Of a stretch of DNA of 34,276 bases, positions 29,578-34,276 are shown piece by piece. Each line of letters begins with the position of its first letter. Within the stretch, counting starts at the first letter, position 1. The DNA is taken from the IMG/VR virus record IMGVR_UViG_3300042402_001143, positions 1-34,276 of that record. One strand, written 5' to 3'. The stretch is from a virus. The position numbers were made by a program, and so were the translations under genes. The notes beneath the pieces were generated by a model, which was not told where the DNA came from, did not search any database, and was given only the letters and a program-made list of their open reading frames with translations.

Positions 29578-29619
29578 CAGTCCAGCGATAAGCCCTTCGG
29601 GGTTTATCAGTGCACTGTC
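29576..29619 (+). other. Intercistronic UUCG hairpin module A
   Basis: GACAGT (29576-29581) pairs with ACTGTC (29614-29619), enclosing GATAAGCCC (29587-29595), the loop TTCG and GGGTTTATC (29600-29608). There is no T run, so it is not a classical terminator. The element begins in the stop codon and ends about 24 bases before the next ATG. Confidence 0.7.
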
Positions 29620-29643
29620 GCACTACTTCAAAAGGCGTGAATC

Positions 29644-29907
29644 ATGACTGAAATTGATACAGTAATAGCCACAATAGAGTTTCGACTGCATGAGAATGCA
29701 GATGGTACTTGCTTCATTCTCAATGGTGACAATGAAATCATGTTTACAAGCTCAGATTATTCTCTGGCTTTGCATACCCTTGAAACCGAATACCTGACTG
29801 CTAATCAGGTTGAAGCCCTGAAACTTCACTATGAAGTCATGACTGAAATTGAGAATGAAAACAGGGCTAACCGCTCATTGTCATGCGACCATTATTCAGG
29901 TTATTGA
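29644..29907 (+). CDS. Hypothetical small acidic protein
   Basis: 87 residues, beginning MTEIDTVIATIEFRLHENAD, helical and acidic, with EIENENRANRSLSCDHYSGY at the end. The leader AAAAGGCGTGAATC before the ATG is shared with other genes of the cluster. Flanked on both sides by near-identical hairpin modules. Function unknown. Confidence 0.6.
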   Translation: MTEIDTVIATIEFRLHENADGTCFILNGDNEIMFTSSDYSLALHTLETEYLTANQVEALKLHYEVMTEIENENRANRSLSCDHYSGY

Positions 29908-29949
29908 CAGTTTAGAGTTAAGCCCTTCGGGGCTTACCTGTGCACTGTT
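29906..29949 (+). other. Intercistronic UUCG hairpin module B
   Basis: GACAGT (29906-29911) pairs with ACTGTT (29944-29949, one GU), enclosing TAAGCCC (29919-29925), the loop TTCG and GGGCTTA (29930-29936). The same layout as module A, again starting in a stop codon. The shared TGCACTGTYGCACTA and AAAGGCG text continues into the next leader. Confidence 0.7.
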
Positions 29950-29972
29950 GCACTATTTTGAAAGGCGTTGAT

Positions 29973-30188
29973 ATGAAACCAAACATTACCCTATCCAATG
30001 GGCGCATAGTAGCTCATCGTGACTATCTATTGACTGGTCAACCATATGCAACCGAGGCATATATGCTTGACGGCGGGCACATGACAGACTTCGAATGGTC
30101 AGAATATTGCAAACTGACAATGCCTAAGCCTAAGCCAGTCAAACCCACATGGGCACAGATTAAAGCAAGGGAAGCTAACCATGTTTGA
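29973..30188 (+). CDS. Hypothetical small protein
   Basis: 71 residues: MKPNITLSNGRIVAHRDYLL, FEWSEYCKLTMPKPKPVKPT and a basic end. The start at 29973 has AAAGGCG in the shared leader; in-frame codons upstream are ignored. Pro/Lys repeats in the middle may be a flexible linker. Overlaps the next gene by eight bases. Confidence 0.6.
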   Translation: MKPNITLSNGRIVAHRDYLLTGQPYATEAYMLDGGHMTDFEWSEYCKLTMPKPKPVKPTWAQIKAREANHV

Positions 30189-30270
30189 CAAAATTGACTC
30201 TATCGTGCTTGGTGTGTGTGGCTTTGCCGCCATTGTGTTAGCTCTTATTTTGATAATTGAAAGGCTTTGA
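30181..30270 (+). CDS. Tiny single-pass membrane protein
   Basis: 29 residues: MFDKIDSIVLGVCGFAAIVL, ending ALILIIERL. One membrane segment spans most of the length. It starts inside the upstream gene and stops two bases before the next ATG, the coupling pattern of the cluster. Function unknown. Confidence 0.5.
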   Translation: MFDKIDSIVLGVCGFAAIVLALILIIERL

Positions 30271-30272
30271 TT

Positions 30273-30419
30273 ATGCAAACACTTTTGGGTTTTTGGTGTA
30301 TCTGGAGGCCATCGGTTTACATCACTAAAGAGGTTTTGGTTTATTATTCTGATAATGGTTTTGGTGAGTTAATCCCTCATTCATTACCCATTCACTCAGT
30401 CAACACAGCAAACCAATAA
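30273..30419 (+). CDS. Hypothetical small protein
   Basis: 48 residues: MQTLLGFWCIWRPSVYITKE, then VLVYYSDNGFGELIPHS. AAGG at about ten bases precedes the ATG, which lies two bases after the previous stop. Aromatic-rich; no motif. Function unknown. Confidence 0.4.
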   Translation: MQTLLGFWCIWRPSVYITKEVLVYYSDNGFGELIPHSLPIHSVNTANQ

Positions 30420-30433
30420 GAGTTCAAACCATA

Positions 30434-30469
30434 GGGCATTCTGTGCCCCTTGGCCTGTACTTTCGCAGG
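30434..30469 (+). other. Third intercistronic hairpin pair
   Basis: GGGCA (30434-30438) pairs with TGCCC (30444-30448), and CCTG (30454-30457) with CAGG (30466-30469). The latter is followed by GTTTAATAGGTGTGAATC and the next ATG. It takes the place of the UUCG modules before genes 29644 and 29973. Confidence 0.5.
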
Positions 30470-30487
30470 GTTTAATAGGTGTGAATC

Positions 30488-30808
30488 ATGTCAAAAGAAA
30501 TTAGAGACCATGTTGAGCAGATAATCAAAAACCTAGAGAATGGTTTTCCTGATGAACTGGGTCAGGATGACGAACCTTATTCAGCGTTCGATTATTTATC
30601 AGATGTATTAGATATTGAATACATTGTCAACAGCAAAAAGGAATATTTAGGTGCACGGGTATTAGTAGCGTTTGGTGGCCCGAATATTTGGATTAACACA
30701 CGCACTAAACAGGTCGAGGGCTATTGGTGGGGCGATTCGTGCATCATGTCATATGAAAGTGATGCAATGGATTTAGACAGCGCATTATCAGAACTCTATA
30801 ACTGTTAA
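30488..30808 (+). CDS. Conserved hypothetical phage protein
   Basis: 106 residues. The C-terminal half IEYIVNSKKEYLGARVLVAF, GGPNIWINTRTKQVEGYWWG is a pattern I recognise from several phage proteins of unknown function. Acidic N-terminal half. Start supported by AGGTGTGAATC. No enzyme motif. Confidence 0.65.
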   Translation: MSKEIRDHVEQIIKNLENGFPDELGQDDEPYSAFDYLSDVLDIEYIVNSKKEYLGARVLVAFGGPNIWINTRTKQVEGYWWGDSCIMSYESDAMDLDSALSELYNC

Positions 30809-30821
30809 AAAGGTGTTAAAA

Positions 30822-31016
30822 ATGAACTATATCGATGCACAATTATTTAAGGCTTTGCCTTTCCCTTTGAATCACTCTAATTCAGTAGATGAAAAAAACG
30901 GGCAAATTAGAATAAAAATCCGCACTATTAGGGGTGAAACCAATTGGTTGAATGTTGACCCTTACCAAATGCGTGAAATTGAGCAAATCCTAAACAAATC
31001 AGAGGTGACAGCATGA
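30822..31016 (+). CDS. Hypothetical small protein
   Basis: 64 residues, MNYIDAQLFKALPFPLNHSN, mixed charge. The leader AAAGGTGTTAAAA before the ATG is repeated before the gene at 31419. The stop overlaps the next start. No family recognised. Confidence 0.6.
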   Translation: MNYIDAQLFKALPFPLNHSNSVDEKNGQIRIKIRTIRGETNWLNVDPYQMREIEQILNKSEVTA

Positions 31017-31192
31017 AAACCTACAAAGTGACAGCAACCTATACAGTTTATTGTGAAACCGAAATAGAGGCTGAAAATAAGGAAAAAGCCTATGAAATAG
31101 CCCGTGAATTAGATGGCGGTGCATTTGAGCTAGTAGACAATGATGGTTTGGCAGACTGGCGCATATATGATGTTTCGGAGGATGAGGCATGA
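31013..31192 (+). CDS. Hypothetical small acidic protein
   Basis: 59 residues: MKTYKVTATYTVYCETEIEA, ENKEKAYEIARELDGGAFEL and an acidic end. The beta-strand pair and helix suggest a small alpha/beta domain. ATGA overlaps on both sides. Function unknown. Confidence 0.6.
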   Translation: MKTYKVTATYTVYCETEIEAENKEKAYEIARELDGGAFELVDNDGLADWRIYDVSEDEA

Positions 31193-31359
31193 CCCAAACC
31201 CAAGCACTAACCCAAGCCCTGATTTTGGCTATTACTGCGCCCGATGATGACAGGGCACATCATGCCTCACGCCTTGCCGAAAGCATAGCCCAAGGGCTTA
31301 ATGTTGACCAAGTAGAGCAATGTAAAAGTGATGCCCTCTTAATTCTGGAGATGTCATGA
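31189..31359 (+). CDS. Small helical phage protein
   Basis: 56 residues. MTQTQALTQALILAITAPDD followed by AESIAQGLNVDQVEQ is a pattern of small phage proteins of unknown function that I recognise. ATGA overlap upstream and downstream. Predicted helical and acidic. Confidence 0.6.
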   Translation: MTQTQALTQALILAITAPDDDRAHHASRLAESIAQGLNVDQVEQCKSDALLILEMS

Positions 31360-31406
31360 TTTATGCAACCATTGCTCTATTGTTGAAAATTATTCTCAGA
31401 AAATGA
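31356..31406 (+). CDS. Very small hydrophobic peptide (uncertain)
   Basis: 16 residues, MIYATIALLLKIILRK, one short membrane-like stretch. The ATG overlaps the previous stop and the stop overlaps the start of the AAAGGTG leader. It could be a translated leader or noise. Confidence 0.25.
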   Translation: MIYATIALLLKIILRK

Positions 31407-31418
31407 AAGGTGTTAAAA

Positions 31419-31613
31419 ATGAAAACTGTATCAATTGGATATTTTCGTGATGATGGGGATTTTGCTTTATTGGCAACCTTAAACAACAATGATGGAGATA
31501 TTCGACTTTTTGAGTTTATGGTCGAAGATTTAAGGCGAGACATTTCACAATCAACAGGTATCGAATGTGTTGTTTTGGAAAGGGAAGATGCACCCGACTA
31601 TGTAACCATTTAA
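31419..31613 (+). CDS. Hypothetical small protein
   Basis: 64 residues: MKTVSIGYFRDDGDFALLAT, LFEFMVEDLRRDISQS. Acidic, mixed alpha/beta. It is the last gene before two terminators. The leader AAAGGTGTTAAAA is shared with gene 30822. Function unknown. Confidence 0.6.
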   Translation: MKTVSIGYFRDDGDFALLATLNNNDGDIRLFEFMVEDLRRDISQSTGIECVVLEREDAPDYVTI

Positions 31614-31636
31614 TAAGTTAGCAACCACTAACATTC

Positions 31637-31658
31637 AACCGCCTTCGGGCGGTTTTTT
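31637..31658 (+). terminator. Intrinsic terminator of the right accessory operon
   Basis: AACCGCC, loop TTCG, GGCGGTT, then six T: a textbook hairpin with a U run 24 bases past the last gene. Confidence 0.9.
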
Positions 31659-31693
31659 ATTGCCTGACAAGTTAGTGAGCACTTTTCAATTTT

Positions 31694-31713
31694 AAGCCCT
31701 TCGGGGCTTTTTT
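31694..31713 (+). terminator. Second tandem intrinsic terminator
   Basis: AAGCCC, loop TTCG, GGGCTT with a run of T, 36 bases beyond the first. Tandem terminators mark the end of the rightward unit before the convergent minus-strand operon. Confidence 0.85.
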
Positions 31714-31766
31714 CTTGTCTGCCTATGCCTTACCATTCCCAAGACAAAAAACCCTCTTAAAACCGC

Positions 31767-31997
31767 CTATAAATCGTTTGCGTGTGGGTCGTCAACAAAT
31801 AAACAGATGCCCACATGGTTCAGGTCAAAATCAGGGCGCAAACCTACATTCCAAAAATGTGCCGCCCATCTAATCGAAATCCTCGCACCTTCAGCAATTG
31901 AACCGCCTCCGATGTGCTCTAAGGCTTGTTTCTCTTTGTCAGTGTAGAAAATGACCTGACCTTTTGCATTAGGCGGTTTTCTGCTTTTGGATGCCAT
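31767..31997 (-). CDS. Hypothetical small protein, last gene of replication operon
   Basis: 76 residues: MASKSRKPPNAKGQVIFYTD, KEKQALEHIGGGSIAEGARI, then aromatic residues and an acidic end. A basic start, a strand and a helix resemble the small regulators at 409 and 1261, but the match is weak. It overlaps the resolvase stop by 29 bases. Function unknown. Confidence 0.6.
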   Translation of the reverse strand: MASKSRKPPNAKGQVIFYTDKEKQALEHIGGGSIAEGARISIRWAAHFWNVGLRPDFDLNHVGICLFVDDPHANDL

Positions 31998-32451
31998 GTA
32001 GTGTGTGCCTTAAATATTCTGCGATTAATAGGGCTTCCGCTTTGTTTGTATCCTTTTTAAACCTTAATTTGGCTTCTGGGAATAAGTAGCGAGCCATGTC
32101 TAGGCTTTCGCTTTTATCTGCCGTCAAATGGAAATGCTTTTTCCACTTTTGGGGTGTGACTAAGTGCACAGGGTATCGGGTTAACTCACATACTGCCGAA
32201 ATAACCCCTACTGCCCGACCAAATGTAAAAGTGCTTGAAACCCCTTGGTTTGGCATTGAATGGACTTGTTCCATGCAAATCTCTGCGCCTTCTTTTGGGT
32301 CGACTATGCTGAGAATTCGACTTTTGAAGACCAATGCCAATATGTGCTTGTCTTTATGCTCTATGTCAAAGGCTTCTAAGTAGTTTCCATCATGGTCAAC
32401 AGCACCTAATGCGCCTGATACTGCGCCCGGGTCTATGCCTATGTAAATCAT
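31969..32451 (-). CDS. RuvC-like Holliday-junction resolvase
   Basis: 160 residues. GIDPGAVSGA (5-14) carries the first catalytic Asp; ICMEQVHSMPNQGVSSTFTF has the Glu; KKHFHLTADKSESLDMARYL and KKDTNKAEALLIAEYL supply the C-terminal Lys and Asp-like residues. This is an RNase-H-fold family that cuts branched DNA, and it would clear recombination intermediates before packaging. It overlaps the previous and next genes by a few bases. Confidence 0.8.
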   Translation of the reverse strand: MIYIGIDPGAVSGALGAVDHDGNYLEAFDIEHKDKHILALVFKSRILSIVDPKEGAEICMEQVHSMPNQGVSSTFTFGRAVGVISAVCELTRYPVHLVTPQKWKKHFHLTADKSESLDMARYLFPEAKLRFKKDTNKAEALLIAEYLRHTLHGIQKQKTA

Positions 32452-32651
32452 TGATTTACCTTGATATTTTTACGCCTTTGTGCTGTTGCCCGATTGTTTC
32501 TTCTGACTGCCATGCCCAATTCTTTTGTTTTTTTGTCGTAAGACCAAACAACATCATGCACTAATCCACAATCGCAACAAGCTAATCTGTAAATTTCATC
32601 AAGAGGAACGACAAAACCCTCCTCATCGTATCTTTGAACATATTTTGTCAT
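32448..32651 (-). CDS. Small zinc-binding-like phage protein
   Basis: 67 residues. RLACCDCGLVHDVVWSYDKK has a CCxC plus His arrangement and a basic tail follows (RRNNRATAQRRKNIKVNQ). Starts in an ATGA overlap with the 75-residue gene and ends in an ATGA overlap with the resolvase. Function unknown. Confidence 0.65.
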   Translation of the reverse strand: MTKYVQRYDEEGFVVPLDEIYRLACCDCGLVHDVVWSYDKKTKELGMAVRRNNRATAQRRKNIKVNQ

Positions 32652-32875
32652 TGCTTATCTTTCATTATTTGAGTCAATTCCTGACTGATTCCCTTGAATA
32701 TCCCCAATGGATGCTGTTCCAGTTCCTTTGCTCTGTACCATGCCTGTGCTTTCCAGCCACTCGTTGATGCTAGTTTCACCAAATGGGCGAGTGTGGATTG
32801 GTATGTTTCTAACGCAATCCCCTGTTGCCCATAGTGCTTCGGTGATTCTGGCAATGGGGTGCAATCTGTTTCCAT
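32648..32875 (-). CDS. Small conserved phage protein overlapping the next entry
   Basis: 75 residues: METDCTPLPESPKHYGQQGI, LVKLASTSGWKAQAWYRAKE and a basic end. I recall a GWKAHAW-type core in small phage proteins. GAGG lies seven bases before the ATG and the stop overlaps the next start. It shares 221 bases with the gene at 32655 in another frame of the same strand. Confidence 0.6.
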   Translation of the reverse strand: METDCTPLPESPKHYGQQGIALETYQSTLAHLVKLASTSGWKAQAWYRAKELEQHPLGIFKGISQELTQIMKDKQ

Positions 32876-32918
32876 CTCTTACCTCATCCAAAAGGCGGTT
32901 TGCTTCATTTTTGGTCAC
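32655..32918 (-). CDS. Small phage protein with GTG start, overlapping
   Basis: 87 residues: MTKNEANRLLDEVRDGNRLH, PIARITEALWATGD, a helical N-terminal half; the rest follows the other frame's constraints. The GTG directly follows the TAA that ends the 231-codon frame, in the same frame, with GGAG eight bases upstream. Family resemblance is from memory only. Overlaps the 75-residue gene almost completely. Confidence 0.5.
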   Translation of the reverse strand: MTKNEANRLLDEVRDGNRLHPIARITEALWATGDCVRNIPIHTRPFGETSINEWLESTGMVQSKGTGTASIGDIQGNQSGIDSNNER

Positions 32919-33618
32919 TTAAAATTCTCCAAGCTGTTGCGGCACAAAGTGGGACTTGTCCATTTCCAATGGCTTTAAGTCTGTCCACCCCAAAGGCCAC
33001 CCCATCATCCATTCTGTGAACATGGGATGAATCTTTCCACCAACGTGCATTGCAAGGGATGAGGTCTTTCTCCGATGTTCTGCTGGATAATTTCCCTCTT
33101 TTGAGTTGTGACAAGTTGGTGTTGGCAGTTTTTCCAACAATCCATATTCTGTCCCTTTGGTGGTTTGCTCCAACATCCGCTGCTCCCAACACTCCCCATC
33201 TCGCATCAAACCCCATTGAGGCCAAGTCTCCGAGAACTCGTCCAAGTCCCCGACTAGTGAGCATTGGTGAGTTTTCCACAAACACATATTTGGGTCGTAC
33301 TTCGTAAATGATGCGAGCCATTTCTTTCCACATTCCTGATCGTTCTCCGTCAAGTCCGTCCCCACTACCTGCGGCACTAATGTCCTGGCATGGAAAGCCA
33401 CCACTGATGACATCAACAATTCCTCTCCAGGGATGTCCGTCAAAGGTTTGAACATCATCCCAAATCGGGAAAGGCGGGAGAAGACCGTCATTTTGTCGGG
33501 CGCACAATACGCTTGCTGGGTAGGCTTCCCACTCAACTGCACAGACTGTTCTCCATCCAAGGAGTTTGCCGCCAAGTATTCCTCCACCAGCACCTGCGAA
33601 AAGAGCCAACTCATTCAT
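32905..33618 (-). CDS. dcm: DNA cytosine-C5 methyltransferase
   Basis: 237 residues. Motif I: LFAGAGGGILGG (6-17). Motif IV: GGFPCQ with the catalytic Cys77. Motif VI: ENS (115-117). Motif VIII: QRDR (154-157). Motif IX/X: RLKAIGNGQVP (213-223). The target-recognition part between VIII and IX is very short, as in compact phage enzymes. It would methylate phage DNA against host restriction. Its ATG overlaps the previous stop, but the GGGAG lies only three bases away. A second long frame covers almost the whole gene. Confidence 0.9.
   Translation of the reverse strand: MNELALFAGAGGGILGGKLLGWRTVCAVEWEAYPASVLCARQNDGLLPPFPIWDDVQTFDGHPWRGIVDVISGGFPCQDISAAGSGDGLDGERSGMWKEMARIIYEVRPKYVFVENSPMLTSRGLGRVLGDLASMGFDARWGVLGAADVGANHQRDRIWIVGKTANTNLSQLKRGKLSSRTSEKDLIPCNARWWKDSSHVHRMDDGVAFGVDRLKAIGNGQVPLCAATAWRILSDQK
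32919..33614 (-). CDS. 231-codon open frame overlapping the methyltransferase gene
   Basis: Read one frame over from the methyltransferase, from an ATG four bases after its start to a TAA 14 bases before its stop. No stop interrupts 231 codons. GGGAG stands seven bases from this ATG, better spacing than for the methyltransferase. Segments FSETWPQWGLMRDGECWE (127-144), LPTPTCHNSKEGNYP and FTEWMMGWPLGWTDLKPL (199-216) resemble a recurrent phage protein found near methyltransferases, as I remember it. Trp-rich. Either a dual-coding gene or a conserved shadow. Confidence 0.55.
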   Translation of the reverse strand: MSWLFSQVLVEEYLAANSLDGEQSVQLSGKPTQQAYCAPDKMTVFSRLSRFGMMFKPLTDIPGEELLMSSVVAFHARTLVPQVVGTDLTENDQECGKKWLASFTKYDPNMCLWKTHQCSLVGDLDEFSETWPQWGLMRDGECWEQRMLEQTTKGTEYGLLEKLPTPTCHNSKEGNYPAEHRRKTSSLAMHVGGKIHPMFTEWMMGWPLGWTDLKPLEMDKSHFVPQQLGEF

Positions 33619-34046
33619 TGTCTCCCTCTCAATGCCGCTAGTTTTTCCCTAATATGGTCAGGCATAGGAATAGCGTTTTGGCGGTCTTTTTCTAGTTTGG
33701 CTATGGCAGGGTCAATTTGTGGTTTTATCTGCGTTTCAGGCACTTCTGCGCCATCCCATCGTTGTTGATTGAGATAGACCAAAGGTGCAGGAATAAAAGC
33801 CCCGTTTGCCTTTAACCATTGCTCTGTGGTTTTCATCCATGCAAGGTGTTTGATAATTTGGTCTGCTTGTGTGTCGCAATAAGACTTTATCCACACCTGT
33901 TTACATTTAGCCTTTGCCCCTTTTCTTGGAGTGTTAGGCCACATTTTCCAGAAGTCATCAAACATCGGTTTACTTTCAGACATAGTTTCTCCAAGGGTGG
34001 ATAGAGTCATTTCTATCCTACCTTCTCCAGACAATCTAGTGTTCAT
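33615..34046 (-). CDS. Replication-organiser-like protein
   Basis: 143 residues. FDDFWKMWPNTPRKGAKAKC, QADQIIKHLAWMKTTEQWLK and GAFIPAPLVYLNQQRWDGAE form the C-terminal module found in many phage replication-initiation proteins. The usual N-terminal winged helix is missing, so this is a stand-alone module. The start at 34046 has GGAG at seven bases; 34010 and 33983 are alternatives. First clear gene of the replication operon across the circular junction. Confidence 0.65.
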   Translation of the reverse strand: MNTRLSGEGRIEMTLSTLGETMSESKPMFDDFWKMWPNTPRKGAKAKCKQVWIKSYCDTQADQIIKHLAWMKTTEQWLKANGAFIPAPLVYLNQQRWDGAEVPETQIKPQIDPAIAKLEKDRQNAIPMPDHIREKLAALRGRQ

Positions 34047-34149
34047 TCATTGACTCCTATTAACATTGAAAAACCAAAAAGCCCCAAGTGCGCTTGACGG
34101 ATTTGTTCGCTTATACACATGGCCTTGTTTACCACCGATGTACCATGTG
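34047..34149 (-). other. Operon leader with possible junction-spanning frame
   Basis: No well-supported gene. If the circle is closed, a frame on the minus strand runs from a GTG at 142 through position 1 and on from 34149, ending in ATGA overlap with the start at 34046 (about 82 codons). It has no convincing ribosome site and begins inside a terminator, so it is noted rather than called. A leader for the replication operon is the simpler reading. Confidence 0.25.
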
Positions 34150-34276
34150 CTTTACCAGTCGCCAAATCAACGCTGGTCACATTTTTCACAAGGGGTGTAC
34201 TTGTGTGCGGTGTTTTCTTCCAAGCAGTCCATGCAGACTCACTACTATCGTGTGGAGTACGGATGCTGTGAAAACA
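34150..34276. repeat. Terminal direct repeat, right copy
   Basis: Second exact copy of the first 127 bases. Joining the ends puts the minus-strand operon that starts at 34046 directly downstream of the terminator at 129-205. Confidence 0.95.

Overview
The window is one complete genome of a small tailed phage of the podovirus type. Its first 127 bases recur exactly as its last 127, so it is best read as a circular or circularly permuted molecule of 34,149 bp with an assembly overlap. The head and tail genes resemble the P22-like plan: a portal of about 690 residues, a gp4-like adaptor, a gp10-like tail hub and three large Gly/Ala-rich internal (ejection) proteins. I see no integrase, excisionase or tRNA, and no phage DNA or RNA polymerase, so replication and transcription appear to depend on the host. 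Moderate GC, the many short coupled genes and the style of the small hypothetical proteins suggest a freshwater betaproteobacterial host such as the Polynucleobacter, Limnohabitans or Rhodoferax group. That host call is inference.

Layout. (1) About 260-580, minus strand: a secreted Cys-rich peptide and a ribbon-helix-helix-like protein. (2) 684-6179, plus strand: a tightly coupled early operon of many small proteins, several duplicated in tandem, leading to a recombination module (Sak3/DUF1071-type annealing protein, YqaJ exonuclease, small SSB-like protein) and a winged-helix protein. (3) 28197-6176, minus strand: the late operon. It runs terminase small and large subunits, an HELNH protein, portal, collagen-like fibre, a small gene split by an HNH endonuclease gene, scaffold, coat, decoration and small virion proteins, adaptor, tail hub, tail-collar fibre, cupin, three internal proteins, then a lysis cluster (membrane proteins, lipoprotein, holin, nested Rz/Rz1, M15 endolysin). 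(4) 28230-29400: regulatory region with two promoter-like elements, two structured RNA candidates, and an origin-like stretch of short repeats and dyads. (5) 29401-31613, plus strand: small accessory genes, several separated by UUCG-loop hairpins, ending in two strong terminators. (6) 34046-31767, minus strand: a replication-organiser-like protein, a cytosine-C5 methyltransferase, small proteins and a RuvC-like resolvase.

The most unusual feature is in region 6. The whole methyltransferase gene is overlapped, one frame over on the same strand, by an uninterrupted 231-codon reading frame. That frame has a better-spaced ribosome binding site and resembles a recurrent phage protein; a second same-strand overlapping pair follows it. 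Other candidates for new biology are the HNH cassette that splits a small gene into two coupled halves, the 5' leader whose terminator-like hairpin contains the next gene's ribosome binding site, a multi-helix RNA candidate at 28.6-28.75 kb, and two spanin-like pairs in the lysis cluster. No similarity search was run: family names rest on motifs and remembered family features.
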